A DNA stretch of 10,000 nucleotides from Spirochaetaceae bacterium (GCA_031257135.1 JAIRPH010000010.1:1-10000); one strand, 5' to 3'; counted from the first letter of the stretch, positions 1 to 6,424 are shown. Translations and numbers: made by a program. Notes: a model not told the origin generated them from the letters alone.

Positions 1-159
1 ATAAACAAGGCTTGCGAACTGATGAAGATTACCGACTGTAGCATCGGCGAAATATGCGATATGGTGGGGTATCAGAATCAGTTTAATTTTTCCCGGGTGT
101 TTAAACAGATTATGGGAAAGCCGCCGAGGGAATGGCGTAATGAGAACAAGCCGCGGTGA
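1..159 (+). CDS. AraC-family transcriptional regulator, C-terminal fragment (5' end outside window)
   Basis: Frame 1 is open from the first base to a TGA at 157-159, giving 52 residues. They read as the second helix-turn-helix of an AraC/XylS DNA-binding domain: ACELMKITDCSIGEICDMVGY, then FNFSRVFKQIMGKPPREWR. The 'sI.eI...vGy' recognition-helix region and the 'FsrvFK...G.pP..wR' tail are the family signature, and the protein ends a few residues past it, as is usual. The sensor domain and first HTH lie to the left, so the inducer and targets cannot be read. Members of this family activate or repress sugar, stress or virulence genes. The gene converges on polA. Family assignment is secure; everything else about it is unknown. 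Confidence 0.9.
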   Translation: MNKACELMKITDCSIGEICDMVGYQNQFNFSRVFKQIMGKPPREWRNENKPR

Positions 160-210
160 GTCCGGGAGCGGCTGGGGGTTTAGATGGGACGAATAGGTTG
201 ATATATCCGC

Positions 211-252
211 GGCAACCGTTGAAGCGTATGATTTTACTGGGAGGCGGTTGCC
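211..252 (+). terminator. Stem-loop between convergent araC-type gene and polA, possible terminator
   Basis: GGCAACCG at 211-218 and CGGTTGCC at 245-252 are a perfect 8-bp inverted repeat with a 26-nt loop, followed on the + strand by TTTT. It lies just beyond the polA stop and 51 bp after the AraC-type stop, where a terminator is expected for the rightward gene. The loop is long and the T run short, so it may be a weak or factor-assisted terminator, or may protect the polA mRNA 3' end. Confidence 0.4.
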
Positions 253-254
253 TT

Positions 255-3029
255 TTAATGAAACGTACCCCACCGCGGTCCGGTTTCCACGGAAACCCGC
301 AGAGGAACCTTGAGCGAAACCGCGTGTTCCATTTCCCGCCGAACCAAATCCGCGGCGGCCTGCGCGGCCGCTTCGGGAACCTCAAGGATCAGTTCGTCGT
401 GGACTTGCAGAAGAAGCCGGGCAGGACTCTGTTCGGCGATTAAGGCTTTATCGAGATTCAGCATTGCGGTTTTTACAATATCCGCGGCGGAGCCTTGGAT
501 CGGAGTATTCACCGCGACCCGCTCGGCCGCGGACTTTTCGGTTTTGTTCTGAGAATTGATGGACGGAATATACCGCCGCCGCCCGAAAATCGTAGACGCA
601 TAGCCTAACCGCTCGGTTTTTTTGATGAGATCGTCAATAAACCGGCGGATTCCTGAGTAGGTTTTGAAGTAGGCTTCGATAAACGCCGCCGCGTCGGTAC
701 GGCTGATGCCCAGTTCCCCGGCAAGCCTAAACGCGCTCATGCCGTACATCACCCCGAAATTGATAATTTTCGCTATACGCCGCTGATCGGCGTTGACCTC
801 CTGCCGGTCAACGCCGAAAATAAGAGCCGCGGTTCGGGCATGAACGTCTTGCCCCTCGGTAAAGGCGGCGATAAGATTCTCGTCTTCCGAAAGATGAGCT
901 AAAACTACCAGCTCAATCTGACTGTAATCCGCGGATATAAGCAGATGCCCCGGCTTCGCGGTAAAAGCCTCTCGAATCCGGCGTCCTTCCTCATCCCGAA
1001 TGGGGATGTTTTGGAGGTTCGGCTCCCGGCTGGAAAGCCGCCCGGTAGCGGTGCCGGTCTGGATAAAGCTGGTATGCAGACGTCCCTCAGCGTCGGCTAA
1101 GTCAGACAAGCCGTCTACATAAGTTGACTTGAGCTTCGACAAGAGCCTGTGCCGGAGAATCAGCGCGGGCGCAGGGTCTTCCTGAGCTAATTCTTCCAAT
1201 ACATCCATGTCTGTGGAATACCCGGTTTTGGTTTTCTTCGTAGGTTTCAGCTTTCGTTCGGTAAAAAGCACCTCTTGAAGCTGTTTGGTCGAAGCCAAAT
1301 TAAACTCATGTCCTACCAGCTTATAGGTTTCAAACTGAATATGGTCTAGTTGTTTTGCAAGCTCAATCCCGTAACTCTGGAGGACAGGCTTTTCTATCCT
1401 TATCCCAATGCCTTCCATTTCGGCGAGAATAGGAAGCAGAGGCATTTCCAGATTCAGAAAAAGCTCCAGCGTTTCGGCGTTTTTAAGCCGAAGCTCCAGC
1501 AGGCGTTTCATACGGAAACAGAGATCAGCGTCTTCAGCGGAATAGGCGGTCGCGGTTTCCAGCGATACCGCATCGAAGGTACAGCCTTTAGGTACAATAT
1601 CGCGGTAAGCGGTCGGCGTATATCCTAAGCAAACCCTGACCAAAGAATCAAGAGTATAGGCGTTCCGTTCCGGGTCCGAAAGCCAAGCCGCAACCATAGT
1701 ATCCCAAATCCGGCATTTCCACCGAGGTATACCCCAGCCGCGGGAAACCTCGTAGTCGAATTTGGCGTTGTGCGCGATTACCGTCATGTTCGGGTCGCCG
1801 AGGATCGAAGCCAGAAGGCTCCGTACCTGAGCGGGGTCTAAAAACGGCGCGGTTCCCTCATGGGGAGCCACCGGAACGTAGACCGCTTCTTTCAGCCTGA
1901 CCGCAAAGGAAATCCCAACCGGCCGAGTATGCCAAGGGTCTAACGAATCGGTCTCAAAATCCAAGGCAATACAGCCCTGAGTTCGGGCTTCTTCCAAGAG
2001 AAGTTCCAAGTCCCGCAGGTCAGTCACGGTTTTGTAGGTTCCTGAGCCGAGAAGCGCGGGGTCTGCGGAAACTATTTCCTGTACCGAAGGGTCTAATAGT
2101 TTGGCGACTTCCCGGATGCCTTCCTGCATAAGCGTCCGCGCGCCTGCGGTTCGGTTCAGGCGTTCCACTGACAGATCGTCGATGCTGAATTCAGTCCTGC
2201 CGTTGAAGATCAGCGGAACGGCGAAGTTCAGCGCGGCAAGGCTCTTCGAGAAATAGGCGTTTTCTCTGCCCGCGGCGAGCTTTTTGCCGATAACTCCCTC
2301 GATTCCGGCGATATTTTGGTAAATCCCGTCAAGAGAGCCGTATCGGGATATGAGCTTTACCGCGTTTTTTTCTCCTATTCCCTTAACGCCGGGTATATTA
2401 TCCGAGGAATCTCCCATAAGCGAGAGGAGATCCAGCAGTTTATCTGGAGGCACGCTCCATTTAGCCTTAACCTCCGGCGGTCCTATCAGACGGTAGCCGG
2501 ACGCGCCTTTTATCGATTCCAATTCATAAACGCCGTCTCCTACCAGTTGGAGCAAATCCTTATCGCTGGAAAAGATATAACACTCCCTCCCTTCTGACTT
2601 GCACCGCTGAACTAAAACCGCGATAATATCGTCCGCCTCATAGCCGTCGGACCGCAGGGCGGGGACGCCGAGGCTCTCGAGAAAGGCTTCTATCAGCGGA
2701 ACCTGATCGTGAAGGTCCTCCGGCGTTTTCTGGCGTTTAGCCTTATATTCAGCGTAGAGCTTATGCCGAAACGTAGGAGTCCGGGAATCAAATATCGCGG
2801 CTAACCGCAAAGGCTTGCGAAGTTTATCCGATAAGGTTCCGGCCGCATCGGCTTGAGGGACGCCTTTATCCAAGAAATTGACCAGCGTCCTGCTGACTTC
2901 AAAGAGAACCGATACATTTCTGCCGCCGTCATTTCGCAGAGACTTTTTAATGAAAGCATAGTACGCGGAATATATAAGCCCATAGGCGTCTATAAGATAG
3001 AGCGGGGGCTTCGGATTTTCGGCAGTCAT
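255..3029 (-). CDS. polA: DNA polymerase I
   Basis: This 924-residue protein has the usual Pol I length and domain order. It acts in the cytoplasm in Okazaki-fragment maturation and repair synthesis. The N-terminal 5' nuclease shows LIDAYGLIYSAYYAF (D14), GYEADDIIAVL, SSDKDLLQL and the GDSSDNIPGVKGIGEKNA helix-hairpin segment. The 3'-5' exonuclease looks catalytically complete: D357 and E359 (DFETDSLD), D425 (AKFDYE), Y496 and D500 (YSAEDAD). The polymerase domain has motif A (SADYSQIE, D701), motif B (RRIAKIINFGVMYGMSAF) and motif C (VHDE, D878). The ATG at 3029-3027 overlaps the upstream gene's TGA as ATGA, and no clear Shine-Dalgarno precedes it, so translational coupling is likely. No separate promoter was identified. 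Identification is very secure. Confidence 0.98.
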   Translation of the reverse strand: MTAENPKPPLYLIDAYGLIYSAYYAFIKKSLRNDGGRNVSVLFEVSRTLVNFLDKGVPQADAAGTLSDKLRKPLRLAAIFDSRTPTFRHKLYAEYKAKRQKTPEDLHDQVPLIEAFLESLGVPALRSDGYEADDIIAVLVQRCKSEGRECYIFSSDKDLLQLVGDGVYELESIKGASGYRLIGPPEVKAKWSVPPDKLLDLLSLMGDSSDNIPGVKGIGEKNAVKLISRYGSLDGIYQNIAGIEGVIGKKLAAGRENAYFSKSLAALNFAVPLIFNGRTEFSIDDLSVERLNRTAGARTLMQEGIREVAKLLDPSVQEIVSADPALLGSGTYKTVTDLRDLELLLEEARTQGCIALDFETDSLDPWHTRPVGISFAVRLKEAVYVPVAPHEGTAPFLDPAQVRSLLASILGDPNMTVIAHNAKFDYEVSRGWGIPRWKCRIWDTMVAAWLSDPERNAYTLDSLVRVCLGYTPTAYRDIVPKGCTFDAVSLETATAYSAEDADLCFRMKRLLELRLKNAETLELFLNLEMPLLPILAEMEGIGIRIEKPVLQSYGIELAKQLDHIQFETYKLVGHEFNLASTKQLQEVLFTERKLKPTKKTKTGYSTDMDVLEELAQEDPAPALILRHRLLSKLKSTYVDGLSDLADAEGRLHTSFIQTGTATGRLSSREPNLQNIPIRDEEGRRIREAFTAKPGHLLISADYSQIELVVLAHLSEDENLIAAFTEGQDVHARTAALIFGVDRQEVNADQRRIAKIINFGVMYGMSAFRLAGELGISRTDAAAFIEAYFKTYSGIRRFIDDLIKKTERLGYASTIFGRRRYIPSINSQNKTEKSAAERVAVNTPIQGSAADIVKTAMLNLDKALIAEQSPARLLLQVHDELILEVPEAAAQAAADLVRREMEHAVSLKVPLRVSVETGPRWGTFH

Positions 3030-3460
3030 ATAGTAATATCAATATGTCCGGTATAGACCGAATTCCGTTTTCTCAGCGGACTGGTTTTAAGAGCCTGTAA
3101 TTCGGAAGCGGTTGCCGCCATCCTCTGAGCAAGAAGCCGCTGGTTTTCTTTACTGCGGAAGGAGGCTTCTTGCCGCAGGGCTTCCAGAGCCGTTTTGATT
3201 TCCAGAATCTCCCCGGCGGATTGCGCGTCATTCCGGCAGAGCGCTTCCCAAGATTCGGCGGACTTCTGAAAAGCAAGAATTCCCGCCAGAATTTGTTCTT
3301 CCCGCTCGATATATGCGGTAATGGTTTCGGCGGCGCCTTGTTTTATGGCGTTCTTCTGCTTATCCAGAACCTCAAGAAACAGCCGGAATTGATCCTTTTG
3401 AGCGTACAAAAGGGATTGAAGATAGGTAAGGATGAGGCGGCGCCGGTTTCCGGGGATCAT
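3026..3460 (-). CDS. Small coiled-coil protein, FlgN-like putative flagellar export chaperone
   Basis: A 144-residue protein starting at the ATG at 3460-3458 (MIPGNRRRLILTYLQ). The frame is open 30 codons further upstream, but that would overlap fliS and gives an Arg-rich, unlikely N-terminus, so the inner start is preferred. It begins 8 bp after the fliS stop. The sequence is almost entirely predicted helix, with Gln/Glu/Lys-rich heptad-like stretches (FLEVLDKQKNAIKQGAAETI, then EREEQILAGILAFQKSAESW and a second Arg/Gln-rich helix). Length, helical character and the position next to fliS fit FlgN-type chaperones, which hold hook-filament junction proteins before export. There is no diagnostic catalytic motif, so the family call is an inference from context. 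Its TGA overlaps the polA start. Confidence 0.6.
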   Translation of the reverse strand: MIPGNRRRLILTYLQSLLYAQKDQFRLFLEVLDKQKNAIKQGAAETITAYIEREEQILAGILAFQKSAESWEALCRNDAQSAGEILEIKTALEALRQEASFRSKENQRLLAQRMAATASELQALKTSPLRKRNSVYTGHIDITI

Positions 3461-3468
3461 AAATTCGC

Positions 3469-3921
3469 TTAACCGGCGATATTGACGCCGTTCTGAGAAC
3501 GGATTCCGGCTTCGTCGGAAGCCGCGGCTTTGAGGATGGCTTCGCCCCAAGCCGTCCGCAGGTCTACAAGCATAGTACGAATATCGGCGACCCGCTGAAC
3601 GTCTTTGCTGATGTTTGATTCAACGATTTCTTGATTAAACCAGCTATATAAGGAAAAAAGATGCTTTGCGATATCGCCGCCTTGCTCGAAATCCAGGGAC
3701 ACTTGGAGTTCGGTAATGATCTCTTGGGTTTTCAGGAGCGCTTTAGCGATATCTTCGATTTTCCCCGGGTCTTTTTTGCTTTTGGAATACTGTTTTAACA
3801 GTTCCAAGCTCCGGTCCAACTGTTTTACCGCCTCGTCATAGAGCATGATAATAAGCTGTCCCTGACCTGCGGTTGTAACTTTCGTCTGCTTATACGCGGA
3901 CAATGCATTTGCATAAGCCAA
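3469..3921 (-). CDS. fliS: Flagellar export chaperone FliS
   Basis: A 150-residue all-helical protein. The N-terminus AYANALSAYKQTKVTTAGQG followed by QLIIMLYDEAVKQLDRSLEL is the FliS signature (AYkqt.v.ta...lI.mLYd.ai..l). FliS binds the disordered C-terminus of flagellin in the cytoplasm, stops premature polymerisation and delivers it to the export gate; in spirochaetes the filaments are periplasmic. The start is taken as TTG at 3921-3919, because a strong Shine-Dalgarno (GGAGGGG) lies 6 nt upstream and the protein then begins in the expected place. A further in-frame TTG at 3948 would put the ribosome site inside the gene. The residues after about 135 (DEAGIRSQNGVNIAG) form a short polar tail. 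It is the first gene of a fliS - FlgN-like - polA run. Confidence 0.9.
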   Translation of the reverse strand: MAYANALSAYKQTKVTTAGQGQLIIMLYDEAVKQLDRSLELLKQYSKSKKDPGKIEDIAKALLKTQEIITELQVSLDFEQGGDIAKHLFSLYSWFNQEIVESNISKDVQRVADIRTMLVDLRTAWGEAILKAAASDEAGIRSQNGVNIAG

Positions 3922-3927
3922 AATAGT

Positions 3928-3934
3928 CCCCTCC
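3928..3934 (-). promoter_or_regulatory. Ribosome binding site deciding a TTG start for fliS
   Basis: On the minus strand GGAGGGG stands 6 nt before the TTG at 3921. It is the best Shine-Dalgarno match near the fliS start, and no in-frame ATG is available close by. Confidence 0.75.
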
Positions 3935-3983
3935 GTACCATATAACAAAATATATTTTTAACAAATACATACTACTTCCTTTA

Positions 3984-4009
3984 GTATCGGTATCATTCTA
4001 GCTGGTTTA
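3984..4009 (-). promoter_or_regulatory. Candidate sigma28-like promoter for fliS
   Basis: On the minus strand TAAA (4009-4006) is followed after 14 nt by ACCGATAC (3991-3984). The sigma28/FliA consensus is TAAA-N15-GCCGATAA, so the -10 matches 6 of 8 and spacing is one short. Transcription would begin about 55 nt before the fliS start. A flagellar sigma factor upstream of a filament chaperone makes biological sense. It overlaps the sigma70-type candidate listed separately, and sequence alone does not decide between them. Confidence 0.45.
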
Positions 4010-4023
4010 AGAAAAAAAGTCTA
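3995..4023 (-). promoter_or_regulatory. Alternative sigma70-type promoter for fliS
   Basis: On the minus strand TAGACT (4023-4018), a 17-bp spacer and TAGAAT (4000-3995) match the housekeeping consensus 4/6 and 5/6 with ideal spacing. It overlaps the sigma28-like match, so the site could be read by either factor. Confidence 0.4.
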
Positions 4024-4079
4024 GTCCCTTGGGCGTCCGGTATTTTTAAGCATAGTTCTTTTTTAAGTAAAAATGTAAT

Positions 4080-4105
4080 TAAGATTTCAATTATTCTGCC
4101 GATAC
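4080..4105 (+). promoter_or_regulatory. Candidate sigma28-like promoter facing the SPOR-protein gene
   Basis: On the + strand TAAGATTT (4080-4087), a 10-nt gap and GCCGATAC (4098-4105) match the sigma28 consensus TAAAGTTT-N11-GCCGATAA at 6/8 and 7/8. A small perfect palindrome, ACTTA-G-TAAGT (4104-4114), starts in the -10 and covers the probable start site. The leader to the ATG at 4244 would be about 130 nt, longer than usual. It mirrors the leftward candidate serving fliS. Confidence 0.4.
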
Positions 4106-4179
4106 TTAGTAAGTACGTCTACACAAAGGGCTTTACACGTGAAATAAGGATCCTTCCCTGAGCTTGTGGAATACCAGCG

Positions 4180-4210
4180 CGTTCTTCTTATGATAGTATC
4201 GTAAAGAACG
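4180..4210. promoter_or_regulatory. 31-bp imperfect palindrome upstream of the SPOR-protein gene (operator or leader hairpin)
   Basis: CGTTCTT (4180-4186) pairs perfectly with AAGAACG (4204-4210). Between them TATGATA and TATCGTA form a second, inner inverted repeat around a central G, leaving only a 2-nt bulge. A poor sigma70-like match (TTGTGG at 4164, TATGAT at 4189, 19-bp gap) overlaps the left arm. The palindrome ends 33 bp before the ATG and 22 bp before the AGAGG ribosome site at 4232-4236. It could be a repressor site or, if transcription starts at the upstream sigma28-like promoter, a leader stem-loop. Confidence 0.4.
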
Positions 4211-4243
4211 TTTTCAAAACTTAGCGTATTTAGAGGTATTTTT

Positions 4244-6193
4244 ATGAAAAAATTTTATATACTGATGTGCGTATTACTCACGGGTATCGGAGGCGCAGTC
4301 CGGGTAGATGCCTTGCAGGGTAACGCGATGATTTCTCCAGATCGAGACCTAACTTCCGAGACCGTGGCTCTGGATGAAAAAATTGTCACCAGTCAGCATC
4401 CGGTAGGAACAGAATTGGTGATCCTAAACCCTATCACAGGAGCCAACAAAAAAGTTACGGTTGTTAAAAGCGTTCACACCAGCAATATCGTAGCGGCAAT
4501 TTCAAAGGATTTGGCATCAAAAATAGACATCCCGGAAGGAGGCGGATACGTTGAAATACTCAGCTTACCAGAATTGGAAGCCTATAAAAACGCCAATTCC
4601 CCATCGAACCAGAGACTGGCGATGCAGGAACCCGACGTTCTTCCCGATAAAATTTCCCCGCTGGTTCCGGCTCCTGAAAAACCTCCGGCTCCTGAAAAGC
4701 CCCCGGCTTCCAAGCCGCCCTCGGTTCCCGAAACGCCTCCCGCTCTCCAGCCGCCTCCCGCTCCGCCTTCAAACCCGAAACCTGATGAAGGTAAAAAAAT
4801 TACGGAAGACGATAAACCTAAGGATGCCGACATCGCGGAGGAGCCTAAGAAAGAAGAGCCTAAAATCGCGGAAAAACAGGAAGCTCCCCAAGTGTATCCT
4901 CCCGCGGAACCTCCTCGTTCATCGGCTCAAAATAATAGAACGGATATTAAAGAAAAGCCGGTTCTCGCGAAGGCGGCAATAACGCCGGAGGCTAATCTGC
5001 CCGGCGCCGCTCCGGTATCAGCGCGGAACCGCGAATCTCCGGTGATCCGGGAAGAGCCTAATCTGCACATAACCCCGGAAATCAGTCTGCCCGCCAATGC
5101 CGGGGCAAGAAACTCCGGTACCGGCGGCGCAGGAGAGCCTCGTCTGGTAATGGATATGCCTTTTGTTCAAGAGTTAAACTCTCCGGAGATTAGTCTCCCG
5201 TCCAATGCCGGGGCAAGAAACTCCGGTACCGGCGGCGCGGAGGAGCCTCGTCTGGTAATGGATAGACCTCTTGCTCAAGGGATAAGTTCCCCGGAAATCA
5301 GCCTCCCTGCCGACGCTACAGAAAATCCCGCCCATACCAGCGGTACATTGGTAAAAGATATGCCTCTTGCGGAAGCCGAATCTGCGGGACCGGAAATCAG
5401 TCTGCCCGTAGACAGTCCGGTAATTGCGAGAAACCCCGGAAATCCTCCGTCCGCGGCGGTAACGGATTGGCCCCTCGCGCCGATAGAATCTGCGGGACCG
5501 GAGATTAATTTACCTGCGGAAGTCCCGCAGGTTGCAAAGAATACCGGACCATCTCGTATTGACGATACGCCGGCGGTAAACGAGCGGGTTATTCCTCCGG
5601 AAAAAATGTATAATTGGGAGGATTATGCTCTGAGCCTTGTTCCTGCGGAAAAACGTCCTCCCGCGGAACGGAGCGTTTTCGGTCTGCCGCCTGAAGCGGA
5701 AGTGCCGCCTATTTCACGAAACGCTCCCGCCGGCGGATCGCGGACGGGTCTACCCCCTGAAGCGGAGGTATCGCCTATTTCGCGAAATACTCCTCCCGCC
5801 GGGGGAGCGCGGACGGGTCTGCCTCCTGAAGCGGAAGTGCCGCCCATTTCACGAAACGCTCCTCCGGCAGGCGGAACGGACCCCATATCAATAATGACCG
5901 GCGATACCGCTACAGTCCTTCCGGCGCAGGCTCAAAGCCCCCGATTTTCGGTTCCATTGATCAGCAGTCTGGAAAAAGGGAAGTATTATCTTCAATTAGC
6001 GGCTCTCAGCAGGACCGAGCAAGTGGAATCTGAATTATCGAAAATCGGACGATCCTATCCTTTGGCGGTGCAAAATGTAGGGAATATGTATCGCATCTTG
6101 GTTGGTCCCATAAATCCGGGAGAAAGCGGACCTTTACTACAGCGGTTTAAAGGCATCGGCTATAAAGACGCCTTCGTCCGGCAAGGAAGCTGA
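4244..6193 (+). CDS. Secreted repeat-rich SPOR-domain protein, RlpA-like
   Basis: A 649-residue exported protein. Residues 1-23 are a signal peptide (MKKFYILMCVLLTG core, cleavage probably after VDA). Residues about 45-110 (PVGTELVILNPITGANKKVT, then IVAAISKDLASKIDIPEGGG) resemble the double-psi beta-barrel of RlpA, but the catalytic acidic and His residues expected of a lytic transglycosylase are not evident, so enzyme activity is doubtful. Residues about 125-245 are Pro/Glu/Lys-rich low complexity. Then follow two families of in-frame repeats (listed separately). The C-terminus from about residue 578 (KGKYYLQLAALSRTEQVESE, then NMYRILVGPI) is a SPOR domain, which binds denuded glycan strands at division sites. 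The long disordered spacer suits reaching across the periplasm. AGAGG lies 7 nt before the ATG. SPOR is confident; the barrel is an inference. Confidence 0.82.
   Translation: MKKFYILMCVLLTGIGGAVRVDALQGNAMISPDRDLTSETVALDEKIVTSQHPVGTELVILNPITGANKKVTVVKSVHTSNIVAAISKDLASKIDIPEGGGYVEILSLPELEAYKNANSPSNQRLAMQEPDVLPDKISPLVPAPEKPPAPEKPPASKPPSVPETPPALQPPPAPPSNPKPDEGKKITEDDKPKDADIAEEPKKEEPKIAEKQEAPQVYPPAEPPRSSAQNNRTDIKEKPVLAKAAITPEANLPGAAPVSARNRESPVIREEPNLHITPEISLPANAGARNSGTGGAGEPRLVMDMPFVQELNSPEISLPSNAGARNSGTGGAEEPRLVMDRPLAQGISSPEISLPADATENPAHTSGTLVKDMPLAEAESAGPEISLPVDSPVIARNPGNPPSAAVTDWPLAPIESAGPEINLPAEVPQVAKNTGPSRIDDTPAVNERVIPPEKMYNWEDYALSLVPAEKRPPAERSVFGLPPEAEVPPISRNAPAGGSRTGLPPEAEVSPISRNTPPAGGARTGLPPEAEVPPISRNAPPAGGTDPISIMTGDTATVLPAQAQSPRFSVPLISSLEKGKYYLQLAALSRTEQVESELSKIGRSYPLAVQNVGNMYRILVGPINPGESGPLLQRFKGIGYKDAFVRQGS
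4985..5595 (+). repeat. In-frame PEISLP repeat family inside the SPOR-protein gene
   Basis: Six units each begin with PE(I/A)(S/N)LP, at 4985, 5075, 5183, 5291, 5390 and 5498. Spacing is 90, 108, 108, 99 and 108 bp, always a multiple of three. The units at 5075 and 5183 are nearly identical at DNA level across NAGARNSGTGGA(G/E)EPRLVMD, implying recent duplication, while the outer ones have diverged. The unit ends in a (D)(M/R/W)PL(A/V) segment before the next PE. The right boundary is approximate. Confidence 0.85.
5681..5881 (+). repeat. Three in-frame GLPPEAEV(P/S)PISRN repeats inside the SPOR-protein gene
   Basis: Copies start at 5681, 5747 and 5816 (66-bp and 69-bp units). Each reads GLPPEAEV(P/S)PISRN(A/T)P(P)AGG plus two or three linker residues. 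The one-codon length difference is an extra Pro. DNA identity is high, so copy number is likely to vary between strains. Confidence 0.88.
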
Positions 6194-6212
6194 TTAAAAA
6201 AATGTTTGAGAG

Positions 6213-6253
6213 AAAAGGGCAGAGCATGATAAAAATCCTCTGCTCTTTTTCTT
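6213..6253 (+). terminator. Rho-independent terminator of the SPOR-protein gene
   Basis: AAAAGGGCAGAG (6213-6224) pairs with CTCTGCTCTTTT (6238-6249) as a 12-bp stem with one G-U pair and a 13-nt loop. The right arm runs into TTTTTCTTT. It begins 20 bp after the TGA. Confidence 0.85.
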
Positions 6254-6291
6254 TGGGTAACGTCCGGGTTTTAAGGCATCCTGCAACAAAT

Positions 6292-6308
6292 TGTATCATA
6301 TTGATACA
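6292..6308. promoter_or_regulatory. Palindromic upstream activator site 1 for the sigma54 promoter
   Basis: TGTATCA-TAT-TGATACA is a perfect 7-bp-arm palindrome. Its centre (6300) lies about 127 bp upstream of the predicted hsp20 transcription start, the usual distance for an enhancer-binding protein dimer. It could instead be an operator for a repressor, but its distance from the promoter and the second related copy argue for activation. Confidence 0.6.
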
Positions 6309-6332
6309 TATATATTTCCAAAATGACGCTCA

Positions 6333-6349
6333 TATATCAAAATGATGCG
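6333..6349. promoter_or_regulatory. Degenerate upstream activator site 2
   Basis: TATATCA-AAA-TGATGCG matches the palindrome at 6292-6308 in 12 of 17 positions. Its centre is 41 bp away, close to four helical turns, placing both sites on the same DNA face. Weaker on its own; supported mainly by spacing and resemblance. Confidence 0.45.
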
Positions 6350-6400
6350 CCTCGAAAATCCGCTGATTGCTATTTCTTTATATTATATGGAAAAAATACT

Positions 6401-6416
6401 TGGCACGCTTCATGCT
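6401..6416 (+). promoter_or_regulatory. Sigma54 (RpoN) -24/-12 promoter of hsp20
   Basis: TGGCACG (6401-6407) followed by CTTC and ATGCT (6412-6416) matches the RpoN consensus TGGCACG-N4-TTGCW except at one base. The invariant GG (6402-6403) and GC (6414-6415) are separated by exactly 10 nt, as required. Transcription should start near 6427, giving a leader of about 74 nt before the hsp20 ATG. Together with two upstream palindromes this is a full sigma54 control-region layout. Confidence 0.8.
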
Positions 6417-6424
6417 TCTATATA

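Noticed and set aside
3461..3550. Longer N-terminus for the FlgN-like gene
   Set aside because: It would overlap fliS by more than 80 bp and adds an Arg-rich stretch typical of an off-frame reading of fliS.
5623..5886. Minus-strand Gly/Pro-rich ORF opposite the SPOR-protein repeats
   Set aside because: It is the antisense shadow of the GLPPEAEV repeats; repetition keeps it open.
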